A stretch of 48,631 bases of DNA, from NCBI RefSeq assembly GCF_000430005.1, contig NZ_AUCY01000026.1, positions 1 through 48,631 of the forward strand, in the 5' to 3' direction. The notes below the pieces were generated by a model. It had not been told where the DNA came from, searched no databases, and saw only the letters and a program-made list of their open reading frames with translations. This stretch comes from Desulfovibrio cuneatus DSM 11391 (lineage in GTDB: Bacteria; Desulfobacterota; Desulfovibrionia; Desulfovibrionales; Desulfovibrionaceae). The translations under genes and the position numbers were made by a program. Positions 25,453 through 32,423 of the stretch are shown here, one piece after another (within the stretch, counting starts at the first letter, position 1; every line of letters begins with the position of its first letter).

Positions 25453-25478
25453 ACGGCGGCTCTTAGCGCCGTTTTTTT
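25453..25478 (+). terminator. Second intrinsic terminator before the integrase
   Basis: Stem ACGGCG/CGCCGT (25453-25458 with 25467-25472) followed by seven T residues. Confidence 0.75.
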
Positions 25479-25561
25479 GGTACAGGTATTTTGGGGGTTT
25501 GTAGGCATTTTTCTGCAAAAAGGTAAAACCTACATGGTGTGTGCTAATCTGGGTAGTTTCG

Positions 25562-26737
25562 TTAATTGGCGCGTCTTACGCGCACATTTTCGCTACTACT
25601 AGCCGGAGGAGAGGGAAAAGGCAGCACCTTGGCCGGGGCTCGGCCTGCCAGCGAATCTAGTGCTTCCTCTACTTCTTTGAAAGCACCTAGGCTGTGTAAG
25701 TAACGGTCAGTTGTGCTTTGTTTTTCATGTCGTAAACTGTGCTGGATACTAAACAGGCTGTGTCCTTCCTGGGCCAGAATGGTCGCTGCCAAATGCCGGA
25801 TCGCATGAAAGCCGAAGCGCTTAACACCAGCTCTGGCGCAAAGCCGCTTCATTACATGTGCTGCCGATTTGTAAGGCTGCCCGCAAAAGGGCTCTACCGA
25901 ACAGGTAAACACATGATTACTGTCACCTTGTCTGTTTTCCCAAAGCCAAAGCATAATCGTTTGCAACTCGGTATTCATGGGCATTTTATCCCGCTTCACA
26001 GTTCCTGTTCTGCTTTTGCATGTACTTAAAGTTACTATTTTGCGGGCAATATCCACTTCTTCCCAAGTTAGGCGTAGCAGTTCGCTTTTTCTGGCCGCCA
26101 GATTCAGGTAGCAGGATAACAAAGCCTGCTCCCGCACAGGAGCTACTGCGTACACCTTCCAGAAGTCTGCTTCTGGCGGAATATACCTTGGTGTTCTTAA
26201 TTCCGGGTAACGCTGGCAGCTCAAAAAGGGATCGGGCATATCAACGGGGAACCCGTCAAGATATGCAGCCCCCCAGCGCCAGGCTGTGGTCAATACTTTG
26301 CGGGCTTTGTTGGAGCTGTTTGGCCCACGCTGGTCTTTTTGATGTGCCAGATACAGCCGGGCTTCACGCCGGCCAAAGTGTTCTATTAACATATTAGGAA
26401 ACAGGTCTTTTGTCGCACTAAGATAATGGACAAAAAACTTGAATCCTGTCCGTTTTGTTTTGAAGGTGCTTGCTGCGTTACGCCGTTCACACTCTTCAAG
26501 GTAGGCATGAGCCCATTCAAGAATGGTCAGTTTTTGGCAAGAGTCCGTAAGGGTCGGCATCTGCCGTTTGGCTGCTTCCGCCAGGTCTTTTTTGGTCTGT
26601 TCTTCCCAGGCAATGGCTGCTCTTTGCTCGGCTTTTGTTGAGCCGAACCACTTCACCGCCACCATCTTCCCGTCTTTCCAAACCTGTCCTTTCCATCGTT
26701 TGGGGCCATCTTTCTTCTTTGAAATGAATGTCGCCAT
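25562..26737 (-). CDS. Tyrosine recombinase, phage-type integrase
   Basis: A 391-aa site-specific recombinase expected to insert and excise the element at the tRNA-Glu gene. The N-terminal arm-binding domain (about 1-60, FISKKKDGPKRWKGQVWKDG) and a core-binding domain (about 70-160) precede the catalytic domain. The catalytic set is complete: Arg216 (LAARKSELL), His311 and Arg314 (FHAIRHLA), His337 (LRHEKQ) and Tyr346 (TDRYLHSLG). The start lies inside the longer excisionase-like frame, and only a weak ribosome-binding site precedes it, so expression may depend on translation of that gene. Confidence 0.95.
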   Translation of the reverse strand: MATFISKKKDGPKRWKGQVWKDGKMVAVKWFGSTKAEQRAAIAWEEQTKKDLAEAAKRQMPTLTDSCQKLTILEWAHAYLEECERRNAASTFKTKRTGFKFFVHYLSATKDLFPNMLIEHFGRREARLYLAHQKDQRGPNSSNKARKVLTTAWRWGAAYLDGFPVDMPDPFLSCQRYPELRTPRYIPPEADFWKVYAVAPVREQALLSCYLNLAARKSELLRLTWEEVDIARKIVTLSTCKSRTGTVKRDKMPMNTELQTIMLWLWENRQGDSNHVFTCSVEPFCGQPYKSAAHVMKRLCARAGVKRFGFHAIRHLAATILAQEGHSLFSIQHSLRHEKQSTTDRYLHSLGAFKEVEEALDSLAGRAPAKVLPFPSPPASSSENVRVRRAN

Positions 26738-26909
26738 GTGACATACTCGCTATGTGATTTTCAAAGAACCGAATGGCGCGCCCAATCCGGACGCCCCCGA
26801 ACGTTGTATAGTAACGGCGCACAGTGCGGACGTCAATGCGAAATATTCTTGCAACCTCTTCAGATGTAAGTATATTTCCTATGGGTGAATGTTGGTTCTT
26901 CGGTTCCAT
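26517..26909 (-). CDS. Helix-turn-helix excisionase-like protein overlapping the integrase
   Basis: A 130-aa frame. The first 55 residues hold a MerR/excisionase-type DNA-binding domain (ILTSEEVARIFRIDVRTVRRYYT, then GVRIGRAIRFFENHI). Small proteins of this kind direct excision or control integrase. The remaining 73 residues run in another frame over the first 221 nt of the integrase gene and have no recognisable features (Arg/Glu-rich). They may be a genuine overlap or simply an open frame; the functional domain needs only the upstream part. I see no strong ribosome-binding site before the ATG at 26909. Confidence 0.7.
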   Translation of the reverse strand: MEPKNQHSPIGNILTSEEVARIFRIDVRTVRRYYTTFGGVRIGRAIRFFENHIASMSHGDIHFKEERWPQTMERTGLERREDGGGEVVRLNKSRAKSSHCLGRTDQKRPGGSSQTADADPYGLLPKTDHS

Positions 26910-26961
26910 GGCATATATATAACAACAAATCATATTCACTGGAGACTGAGGGAGTTGCTCG

Positions 26962-28059
26962 ATGAAACGAGAAGAAGAACTCGAATATTTGTTGAAAGAT
27001 GCGTGTGACCGTGTTGAGCGCAGTACCGTATGGGGAGCGGCTGAGGCGCTGGGTGACCTGCTTGCATCGGAGATGGACATTCCCCGCGATACCGCAAAGA
27101 TTTCCTGGTTAGATCTGCACCGTATTGTCTTAGCCGCCGCACGAGAGCGGAGCTGGCCTTCTGCAGGCTATCATCTTGTGAACCTGTTACGCCTGCGCAA
27201 AGAACGGGAAGCATACTTGACTATTATTTTAAATGATGCGGAACTTCACCTATACCAAAAAATTGAGAATCGCAGTCCACGAGAACTTGGGCCGTTCATT
27301 GCAAATAATTATACATGTGAACTAGCTGGTGCAAACCTGCCCAAGTTTTTACTCAAGCAACAAACATGGAGCAGCCTGCTTAATTTTGTGCGTGGTTTTC
27401 AACCAACAGGCATAAGCGATGCAAACACATTGTATTCTGTACTTCTGACCACACAAAGTCTGCAAAAATGGAAGCCGCGTAATGTCACTTCACTTTTTTG
27501 TCGTTGTTCCCTCTGCTGGCGTCCTGTTCCTGCACGCTTCATGGGTAAGAAAGAACGCATCCTTTGCCAGTTCCATACATATCTTCCATGCGAAACTATG
27601 CCTGCACATAAAAAAGCATATGAGCGGGCTTTGAAAATTGACAAGGCAGGCTCTGTTGGGAAAAAGGTCAAACCTGTGGCCGATGCATTGTATGCTCTCA
27701 CTCAGGTTAGCGCGGACTGCCGTGAATCTCTGGCGAACTGGATTGGCATATGGGACAGCGATCCTTGCGCCGCTCAATCCTCCTTACCCTGCGAAGTAGC
27801 ATGGCCAAATGCAGAACAGCTCTCCTCACTTTTGCCAGCTATTGCAGAGGTCATGCCCATTATAGCAAATACGGCCTCAATCATTGAGAGCCTTGCTCCT
27901 GTGCATCCCCGTGCCAATACAGATGAACGAAATGGCATGTTGGCTCTTCATGCAATGTGGTGTAAAAACTTCTTTCTCTTTGTCCCAGAGCTTGCCCGTG
28001 CAGAATCATGGTTGAGGCAGTGTAAATTCGTTCACGGAAAAATGTATTTCCCTGGGTAA
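26962..28059 (+). CDS. Hypothetical protein with a Cys/His cluster
   Basis: A 365-aa protein that I do not recognise. The N-terminal half is helical and charged. A central cluster, CRCSLCWRPVPARF then ILCQFHTYLPCE (about residues 175-215), has the spacing of a small zinc-binding module. The C-terminal half is helical with no membrane segment. GGGAG lies 8 nt before the ATG, and a clear terminator follows. It is divergent from the excisionase/integrase pair and sits before the relaxase, so an accessory or regulatory role in the element is possible. Confidence 0.75.
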   Translation: MKREEELEYLLKDACDRVERSTVWGAAEALGDLLASEMDIPRDTAKISWLDLHRIVLAAARERSWPSAGYHLVNLLRLRKEREAYLTIILNDAELHLYQKIENRSPRELGPFIANNYTCELAGANLPKFLLKQQTWSSLLNFVRGFQPTGISDANTLYSVLLTTQSLQKWKPRNVTSLFCRCSLCWRPVPARFMGKKERILCQFHTYLPCETMPAHKKAYERALKIDKAGSVGKKVKPVADALYALTQVSADCRESLANWIGIWDSDPCAAQSSLPCEVAWPNAEQLSSLLPAIAEVMPIIANTASIIESLAPVHPRANTDERNGMLALHAMWCKNFFLFVPELARAESWLRQCKFVHGKMYFPG

Positions 28060-28110
28060 TCTTGCGTAGGGGCAACTCCGCCAGTCTCCTCTTTGCTCTC
28101 AAACGTTATA

Positions 28111-28142
28111 AAAGCGATCTCATAACCGAGGTCGCTTTTTTT
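28111..28142 (+). terminator. Intrinsic terminator of the Cys/His protein gene
   Basis: An 11-bp stem with one G-T pair (AAAGCGATCTC at 28111-28121 with GAGGTCGCTTT at 28128-28138) followed by further T residues. Confidence 0.88.
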
Positions 28143-28190
28143 GTTGCAACTGTATTTGCGAGACAAAACGCCGAAGGCGAAACCCCGAAG

Positions 28191-28244
28191 GGCGCAACTT
28201 ATGCAAACTGCGTTTGCGTTGCGCCAAAGGGGCAAGCCCCTTTG
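28191..28244. other. Candidate oriT upstream of the relaxase
   Basis: Nested perfect inverted repeats: GGCGCAAC (28191-28198) with GTTGCGCC (28218-28225), and inside them GCAAAC (28203-28208) with GTTTGC (28212-28217). A second palindrome, CAAAGGGGC/GCCCCTTTG, follows at 28225-28244. An inverted repeat ending in a TGCGCC-type sequence just before a MobA/MobL gene is the layout of IncQ-like transfer origins. The nick site is not proven. Confidence 0.45.
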
Positions 28245-29068
28245 GAAACCCCCAAGCGGGCAAAAGACAGTTTGTGCCTACGGCGCAGGAGTTAAGGGAA
28301 TGGACTTTTACCATGCACATTTTGATGTTGGGAGTCGCTCTAACGGGCAAAACGCCATAGCGATGGCGGCCTATGCTGGTGGCATCAGGCTGCAAAAACT
28401 CGATGGAACCATGGCCGACTACACAATGAAAAAGGATGTGCGGGCCAGTAAAATTGTTTTGCCACAAAGTTGCAAGAAAACGATTACGCCCCCAACTCAG
28501 TGGGTGTGGGAACAGGCGGAGTTGGCAGAAAAACGCAAAAATTCCACAGTGGCACGCAAGGGTGATTTGGCTTTGCCAAAGGGACTCAGCCTTCAAGAAT
28601 ATTTTGCTATAGGCAAAGCGTATTCGCAGGACATTGCCGACCGCTACAACGTTATTGTGTATGTCAATTTTCACGGCTTGGCCGGACATAATCCGCATAT
28701 AGATCTGATGTGGACAACCCGTGAATATGATGGCGAAAAACTTACTGTCAAAACACGCATTCTCGACGACCAAACTTCTGGACCTATGGAAATTATTTGG
28801 TTGCGTGAATAATGGGCAGCAAGAGTCAATGAGAAGTTGGAGCGCTATGGCAGGCGCATCGACCACCGCAGTTATAAGGATCAGGGCAGTGAAAAAATAG
28901 CCCAGAAGCATGTAGGCAGAAAGGCCACAGCTCTGGAGCGTCAAGGCATTGAAACAGATGTAGGAATCCACAACCGTAAGGTGCGAGAGCACAACTGGCT
29001 GGTTAATGAAAAAGTAACACTCAACTCTGAAATTGCCTCGCTAGAGGTACAACTCAAGGAGCAAGCTT

Positions 29069-29620
29069 ATGTCACAATCCGAAAACAACCAACAGCATCA
29101 AGTGCAGAAGACCAACGAAACACCGGCCCACAAACGCGAGATAATCTTCCTAGAAGGAGAGCCGGAACAGACACTCCCGCCACTGCCGCGCAGGGAGGTC
29201 ATTCGCGAGAAAACAAGCACATTGGGGAAGGACGGCCTAACTCCAAAGATCAGGGTCTCGTATTCCAAGACGCTATCGGAGCTCACTGTGTATATGAATC
29301 GCTTGTGGCAAACCAGCCAGGCAACCCAAATACGCATTGGGGACATGGAAAAGAAGTTCAGCCATTTTCTGCACCTTCCGCAGGAGGTGAAAGAATACCA
29401 TGCCACGATGCGACAGGAGCTGGACGAACAGGTGACGGAAGTGAATCGTGTCATTCAAGATGTATACAACCAGTTGGAGAGCCTGCTCCAGGGCAAAGCC
29501 AAACCCAACGACGAGGTTCTGAATCTTGTCCTGCAAACGCTCAACCGCCAGGAGGAGCGCCTCAATGCGCTGGAAGCGCAGCGGCAAATTTCCAGCAAAA
29601 CGCGGTCAGAGGACAAGTAA
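29069..29620 (+). CDS. Coiled-coil mobilization protein nested in the relaxase frame (MobB-like position)
   Basis: A 183-aa acidic/basic helical protein. The first 60 residues look disordered (REIIFLEGEPEQTLPPLPRRE). Residues 60-180 are strongly helical with heptad patterning (VTEVNRVIQDVYNQLESLL, LNLVLQTLNRQEERLNALEA). A textbook AAGGAG lies 8 nt before its ATG, and its composition is natural, whereas the relaxase frame over the same stretch is low-complexity. The position recalls RSF1010 mobB, which is also nested out of frame in mobA, but I see no clear sequence kinship. It is probably a relaxosome accessory protein. Confidence 0.7.
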   Translation: MSQSENNQQHQVQKTNETPAHKREIIFLEGEPEQTLPPLPRREVIREKTSTLGKDGLTPKIRVSYSKTLSELTVYMNRLWQTSQATQIRIGDMEKKFSHFLHLPQEVKEYHATMRQELDEQVTEVNRVIQDVYNQLESLLQGKAKPNDEVLNLVLQTLNRQEERLNALEAQRQISSKTRSEDK

Positions 29621-29652
29621 TCTCATGGGGCAATGCCAAGGAATTGTCCGTC

Positions 29653-30399
29653 ATGTCCAGCGCCATTGCCAAGAGATGCGCGGCTATTTCCGGCCTAGTG
29701 ACACTGGATGCTGTCAATATGGCACTATGTGATACACAGAGTGCCTTCTTAGGGAAGGCCCCAGCCTCGATGCAAACAGTTCCTCTGGAGGATTTGACGG
29801 CTGCCATAGGGGAGCAGGTTGAAAAGATTTCCGGCCTAGAAACACTGACGATTCTCAATAGCCGGCTGTCCGTTCAACAGTGGCAGTATTTACATGAGAA
29901 AATCGGGACCCCAAGCATCATCAATAGATTGGCCTCCACTGATCCGATCCATGTGCTTGGGGAGGAACTGGCAACGCGCCTGACGCTTGATGCCATAAAT
30001 AACGAGTTATTGCGTAGCCAATGGACGCTGCCACAGGAGCAACTTTGGAACCGTGAGCTGTTCAGCAATATGCAGGGCAATGCTTCCCTGCTTCGAGAAT
30101 CAATACAATACCTTTCCGGCCAAGTCACCGTTGAGGCGTTGGAACACTGTGTACAGGCCTGGAATGCCCAGGCGCTTTGGAAAAACATGCTACCGCCACC
30201 ATCATCATCACGGCTCAACCTTGCAAACGCTCGCCTGATGTCCCGCGCCATCCGGGCAATGGTGCGCACTCTTTCCGGCGACCTCACTACAGCCGCTATC
30301 GCTGAACAAGTGGCCTGCACAGATTATCCATCCACAACAAACACCATACAGGAGACTCCGCATGTCGGACTATCAACAAAACCCTTCTTCGACCCCTGA
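29653..30399 (+). CDS. C-terminal repeat domain of the relaxase frame, possibly a separate gene
   Basis: The last 248 codons of the relaxase frame again look like a normal protein. They contain about five degenerate copies of a motif of the form (I/L)SGxxTxxA(I/V)xxxL: ISGLVTLDAVNMAL, ISGLETLTILNSRL, LATRLTLDAINNEL, LSGQVTVEALEHCV, LSGDLTTAAIAEQV. The ATG at 29653 has AAGGA 10 nt upstream and lies 33 nt after the nested gene, so it could be translated on its own. Alternatively it is the C-terminal domain of full-length MobA. The family is not recognised. Confidence 0.45.
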   Translation: MSSAIAKRCAAISGLVTLDAVNMALCDTQSAFLGKAPASMQTVPLEDLTAAIGEQVEKISGLETLTILNSRLSVQQWQYLHEKIGTPSIINRLASTDPIHVLGEELATRLTLDAINNELLRSQWTLPQEQLWNRELFSNMQGNASLLRESIQYLSGQVTVEALEHCVQAWNAQALWKNMLPPPSSSRLNLANARLMSRAIRAMVRTLSGDLTTAAIAEQVACTDYPSTTNTIQETPHVGLSTKPFFDP

Positions 30400-30736
30400 G
30401 GCTAATACTCTCTGTAGTGAACATATGGCAGAACAGAAAAACGCTGCCATGCCGCGCCGGCGAACTGCGGAAGAACGCTTGCAACGCGCCCTAACACAGC
30501 AGCAGACTATACAGAGAAAAATTGACGAACTGAAAAAAGATGTGGACGAAAAAAGCCGCAAAGCCCGTAACCGTGGCCTGATGCTTATTGGTATTGTGGT
30601 GGAACAGTGCCTGAAAGAAGGGCTATTCCATAAACCGCAGGAAATGGGGCAGAACTGGTGGCTAGGGCAGGCCAGCAGGCTGCATGAAAAAGATAGGGCA
30701 GCGTATGTGACATTTGTGCAGTTGTTGCATGGGTAG
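30362..30736 (+). CDS. MobC/TraD-like mobilization accessory protein
   Basis: A 124-aa basic protein. A flexible N-terminus precedes a coiled-coil (RTAEERLQRALTQQQTIQRKI) and the family-like segment KARNRGLMLIGIVVEQCLKEG found in the small TraD/MobC proteins encoded after MobA/MobL relaxases. GGAG lies about 9 nt before the ATG. The start overlaps the end of the relaxase frame by 38 nt, so the genes are probably cotranscribed. It is the last recognisable gene of the element. Confidence 0.65.
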   Translation: MSDYQQNPSSTPEANTLCSEHMAEQKNAAMPRRRTAEERLQRALTQQQTIQRKIDELKKDVDEKSRKARNRGLMLIGIVVEQCLKEGLFHKPQEMGQNWWLGQASRLHEKDRAAYVTFVQLLHG

Positions 30737-30979
30737 TAGTTTCGGGTGTGAGGGGGGGGGCTCTGAGGGTTGTGCGAGTTTAACTTATAGCTCTGAAATG
30801 CGTAGCCAGAAGCAGTGTAAGCCACGTTGGGGATTTTCACAACTAGATTACCCCTTGCTTGCCATATAGACGAGAATTGTGAAGGATTAGCCCAATTCAA
30901 AAGATTTCAGTGCAAAAAAGTAGATGGTTGTAATGAGTATCGCATCTTCATTTCTCTTCTCAATAAGCTCAGGCAATGT
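30737..30979. other. Spacer at the right end of the element
   Basis: About 240 bp with no gene. TTGGGGA near 30824 matches 7 nt of the tRNA-Glu 3' end, which is too short to call an attachment site. Confidence 0.3.
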
Positions 30980-31714
30980 TCAAGGTAAGGCTGTTTCTTG
31001 CAGCAGGGCTTGCCATGCGGCAGGGGTGGGGCCAGGAGCCCCGTTCACCAGTTGCTGCATAAGGGTGTGCGCCTCTGCAAGGAACGCATGGCCTTGTTCT
31101 GCTTCGTGCTGGTGCAGGCAGGCCTGGCCCAATTGTGCAAGGCAGTTTGCTGTGTTGTATATATACGTAGCGTTACCCGGTTGGAGCTGCATAAGGTGTT
31201 TACGAATTTCCATGGCCATACGGTAGTTTGGTATAGAGTTTTCGCCCTGTTGGGCTTGCAATGTGGCTACGCGCATAAGGGAATAGCTGTAGTCTTTGAG
31301 CAAGCTGTTATTTTCCGGGTGTGTTGCCGTAAGCTTGCGGCGCAGGGCACATGCTTCTTCATAGTGCTGCAATGCGGCATCGTTGTTGCCCATGCGCGCT
31401 TGCATGTCTCCAATTTTATTGAGGGAAATTGTGTTGTCTCGCATCAGGGTAATGTTGTGCGGGGCGTGCAGGCAGGCGGCTTGCGTAAGTTCCAGGGCGT
31501 GTGAGTAATGGCCCAGGGCCTGCGGTAGGTTTTCAGCCTGAGCCAGGGTGTCGCCCATGTAATCCAGAGCAACGGTATAGTCGCGCAGTGCCCGCGTATT
31601 GGTGGGGCATTCCTGGAACAGGCGCAGACGAATGTCCAGGGATTCTTCCCTTATGGAGACAACTTCGTGGATGCTGGTTGCTGTGTTGCCGCACGCGGCA
31701 AGAGCATTGGCCAA
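30980..31714 (-). CDS. TPR protein, probably truncated at the N-terminus
   Basis: A 244-aa product made almost entirely of tetratricopeptide-type repeats about 45 residues apart (RALRDYTVALDYMGDTLAQAENLPQAL, LMRDNTISLNKIGDMQARMGN, LLKDYSYSLMRVATLQAQQGE, YIYNTANCLAQLGQACLHQ). The layout is that of long repeat proteins with IRRRL-type linkers. No ATG starts the frame; the listed start is a TTG. The repeat-like sequence already begins upstream of it, where a stop codon cuts the frame (about 31756). An ATG in another frame at 31779 suggests a frameshift. It is likely the C-terminal remnant of a larger gene. Confidence 0.55.
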   Translation of the reverse strand: MANALAACGNTATSIHEVVSIREESLDIRLRLFQECPTNTRALRDYTVALDYMGDTLAQAENLPQALGHYSHALELTQAACLHAPHNITLMRDNTISLNKIGDMQARMGNNDAALQHYEEACALRRKLTATHPENNSLLKDYSYSLMRVATLQAQQGENSIPNYRMAMEIRKHLMQLQPGNATYIYNTANCLAQLGQACLHQHEAEQGHAFLAEAHTLMQQLVNGAPGPTPAAWQALLQETALP

Positions 31715-32423
31715 GTGGCCAAGGGACGCAGTACTTGCAAGCCTACGGCACCATTAGCTAAAAGATATTTAGCCTCCATAATTGCAGCCAGTTATAGCAT
31801 CGTGTTGACATCTTGAACGTGATACCGTAGGTTATTGGCTATACAGCTTGACGCTATTCATGCAACTCCGCCTGCAATGGGCCGGAGGGAATAGATGTGC
31901 TCTTTGGTATGCACACAAGTGCTTTGGCGGGTGGTTCTCATTCGCTTTTTTGCATGCGTTTTCATTGCAGAAAAAGTACATTTCCCTACGACACTATGTC
32001 TCTTGCAGAGGTGTTTCATGCGCATTATTTGTGCTATGCCTACAACGTATTCTTGCCCTGGCCTCTATAGTATCCTTCATGCAATTCGTGCTGTTTTTTT
32101 GCGCACCATAGGGGTGTGGCCTGTGCCTATGGGGTGGGCTCGTATACCGTTTTGTGCGTATGTGTTCTCGCTTTCTGTATGCCTAATTTCGCTGAAAATT
32201 TTCATTATGGTACCACAACAAAGGGTTTGGAAGAGTTTCTCTTTCATGCCCTGTGTTGTGGTACCTTTTTTTGCGTTGTGATTTTTTTGTGCTGCACGGG
32301 GTAACAGACGTGTTTGTGGTGCTGCCTGCACCCTTGCCAGCACCCATGGTAAGCAATGGCTTTGTGGTTGTGCCACCAGGCCAGCATTGTGTTCTCTGTT
32401 TTGTGAACGTATAAGGGGGATTT
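31715..32423. other. Long non-coding region upstream of the envelope cluster
   Basis: About 700 bp, AT-richer than its surroundings, with no supported gene. It contains the 57-nt hairpin at 32209-32265. This stretch must include the promoter of the cluster that starts at 32424, and may encode a small RNA ending at the hairpin. Confidence 0.45.
32209..32272 (+). terminator. Long hairpin with T-run, possible small-RNA terminator
   Basis: GGTACCACAACA (32209-32220) pairs perfectly with TGTTGTGGTACC (32254-32265). Further pairing continues inside (GGG with CCC, then GAAGAG with CTCTTTC). Seven T residues follow. No plus-strand gene ends nearby, so it may terminate a small RNA or guard the downstream cluster against read-through. 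Confidence 0.65.

Larger units (their letters stand above)
28300..30399 (+). pseudogene. mobA: MobA/MobL-type relaxase, interrupted by an in-frame TAA
   Basis: The product would nick oriT and lead plasmid-like DNA transfer. The first 170 codons encode the relaxase N-terminus: MDFYHAHFDVGSRSNGQ with candidate catalytic Tyr4, AMAAYAGG, and the metal motif region NPHIDLMWTTRE, where the usual HxH is HxD. A TAA at 28810-28812 then stops the frame. The same frame continues at once with WAARVNEKLERYGRRIDHRS, the expected relaxase sequence, and stays open to 30399. A single CAA-to-TAA change would explain it. From 29069 to 29620 a second gene is nested in another frame. AGGAG lies 8 nt before the ATG at 28300. 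It is probably non-functional unless suppressed. Confidence 0.75.
25278..30740. mobile_element. Integrated mobilizable element next to tRNA-Glu
   Basis: A block of genes unlike their neighbours follows the tRNA: tyrosine integrase facing the tRNA, excisionase-like gene, unknown Cys-rich protein, candidate oriT, relaxase, nested coiled-coil gene and MobC/TraD-like gene. This is the composition of an integrative mobilizable element: it has its own relaxase but no mating-pair genes. The left border is taken as the 3' end of the tRNA. I found no convincing direct repeat of the tRNA 3' end between 30.7 and 32.4 kb, so the right border is set only by the last element-like gene. Confidence 0.7.

Noticed and set aside
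30824-30830. TTGGGGA as a possible attR
   Set aside because: Only 7 nt match the tRNA-Glu 3' end, which is expected by chance.
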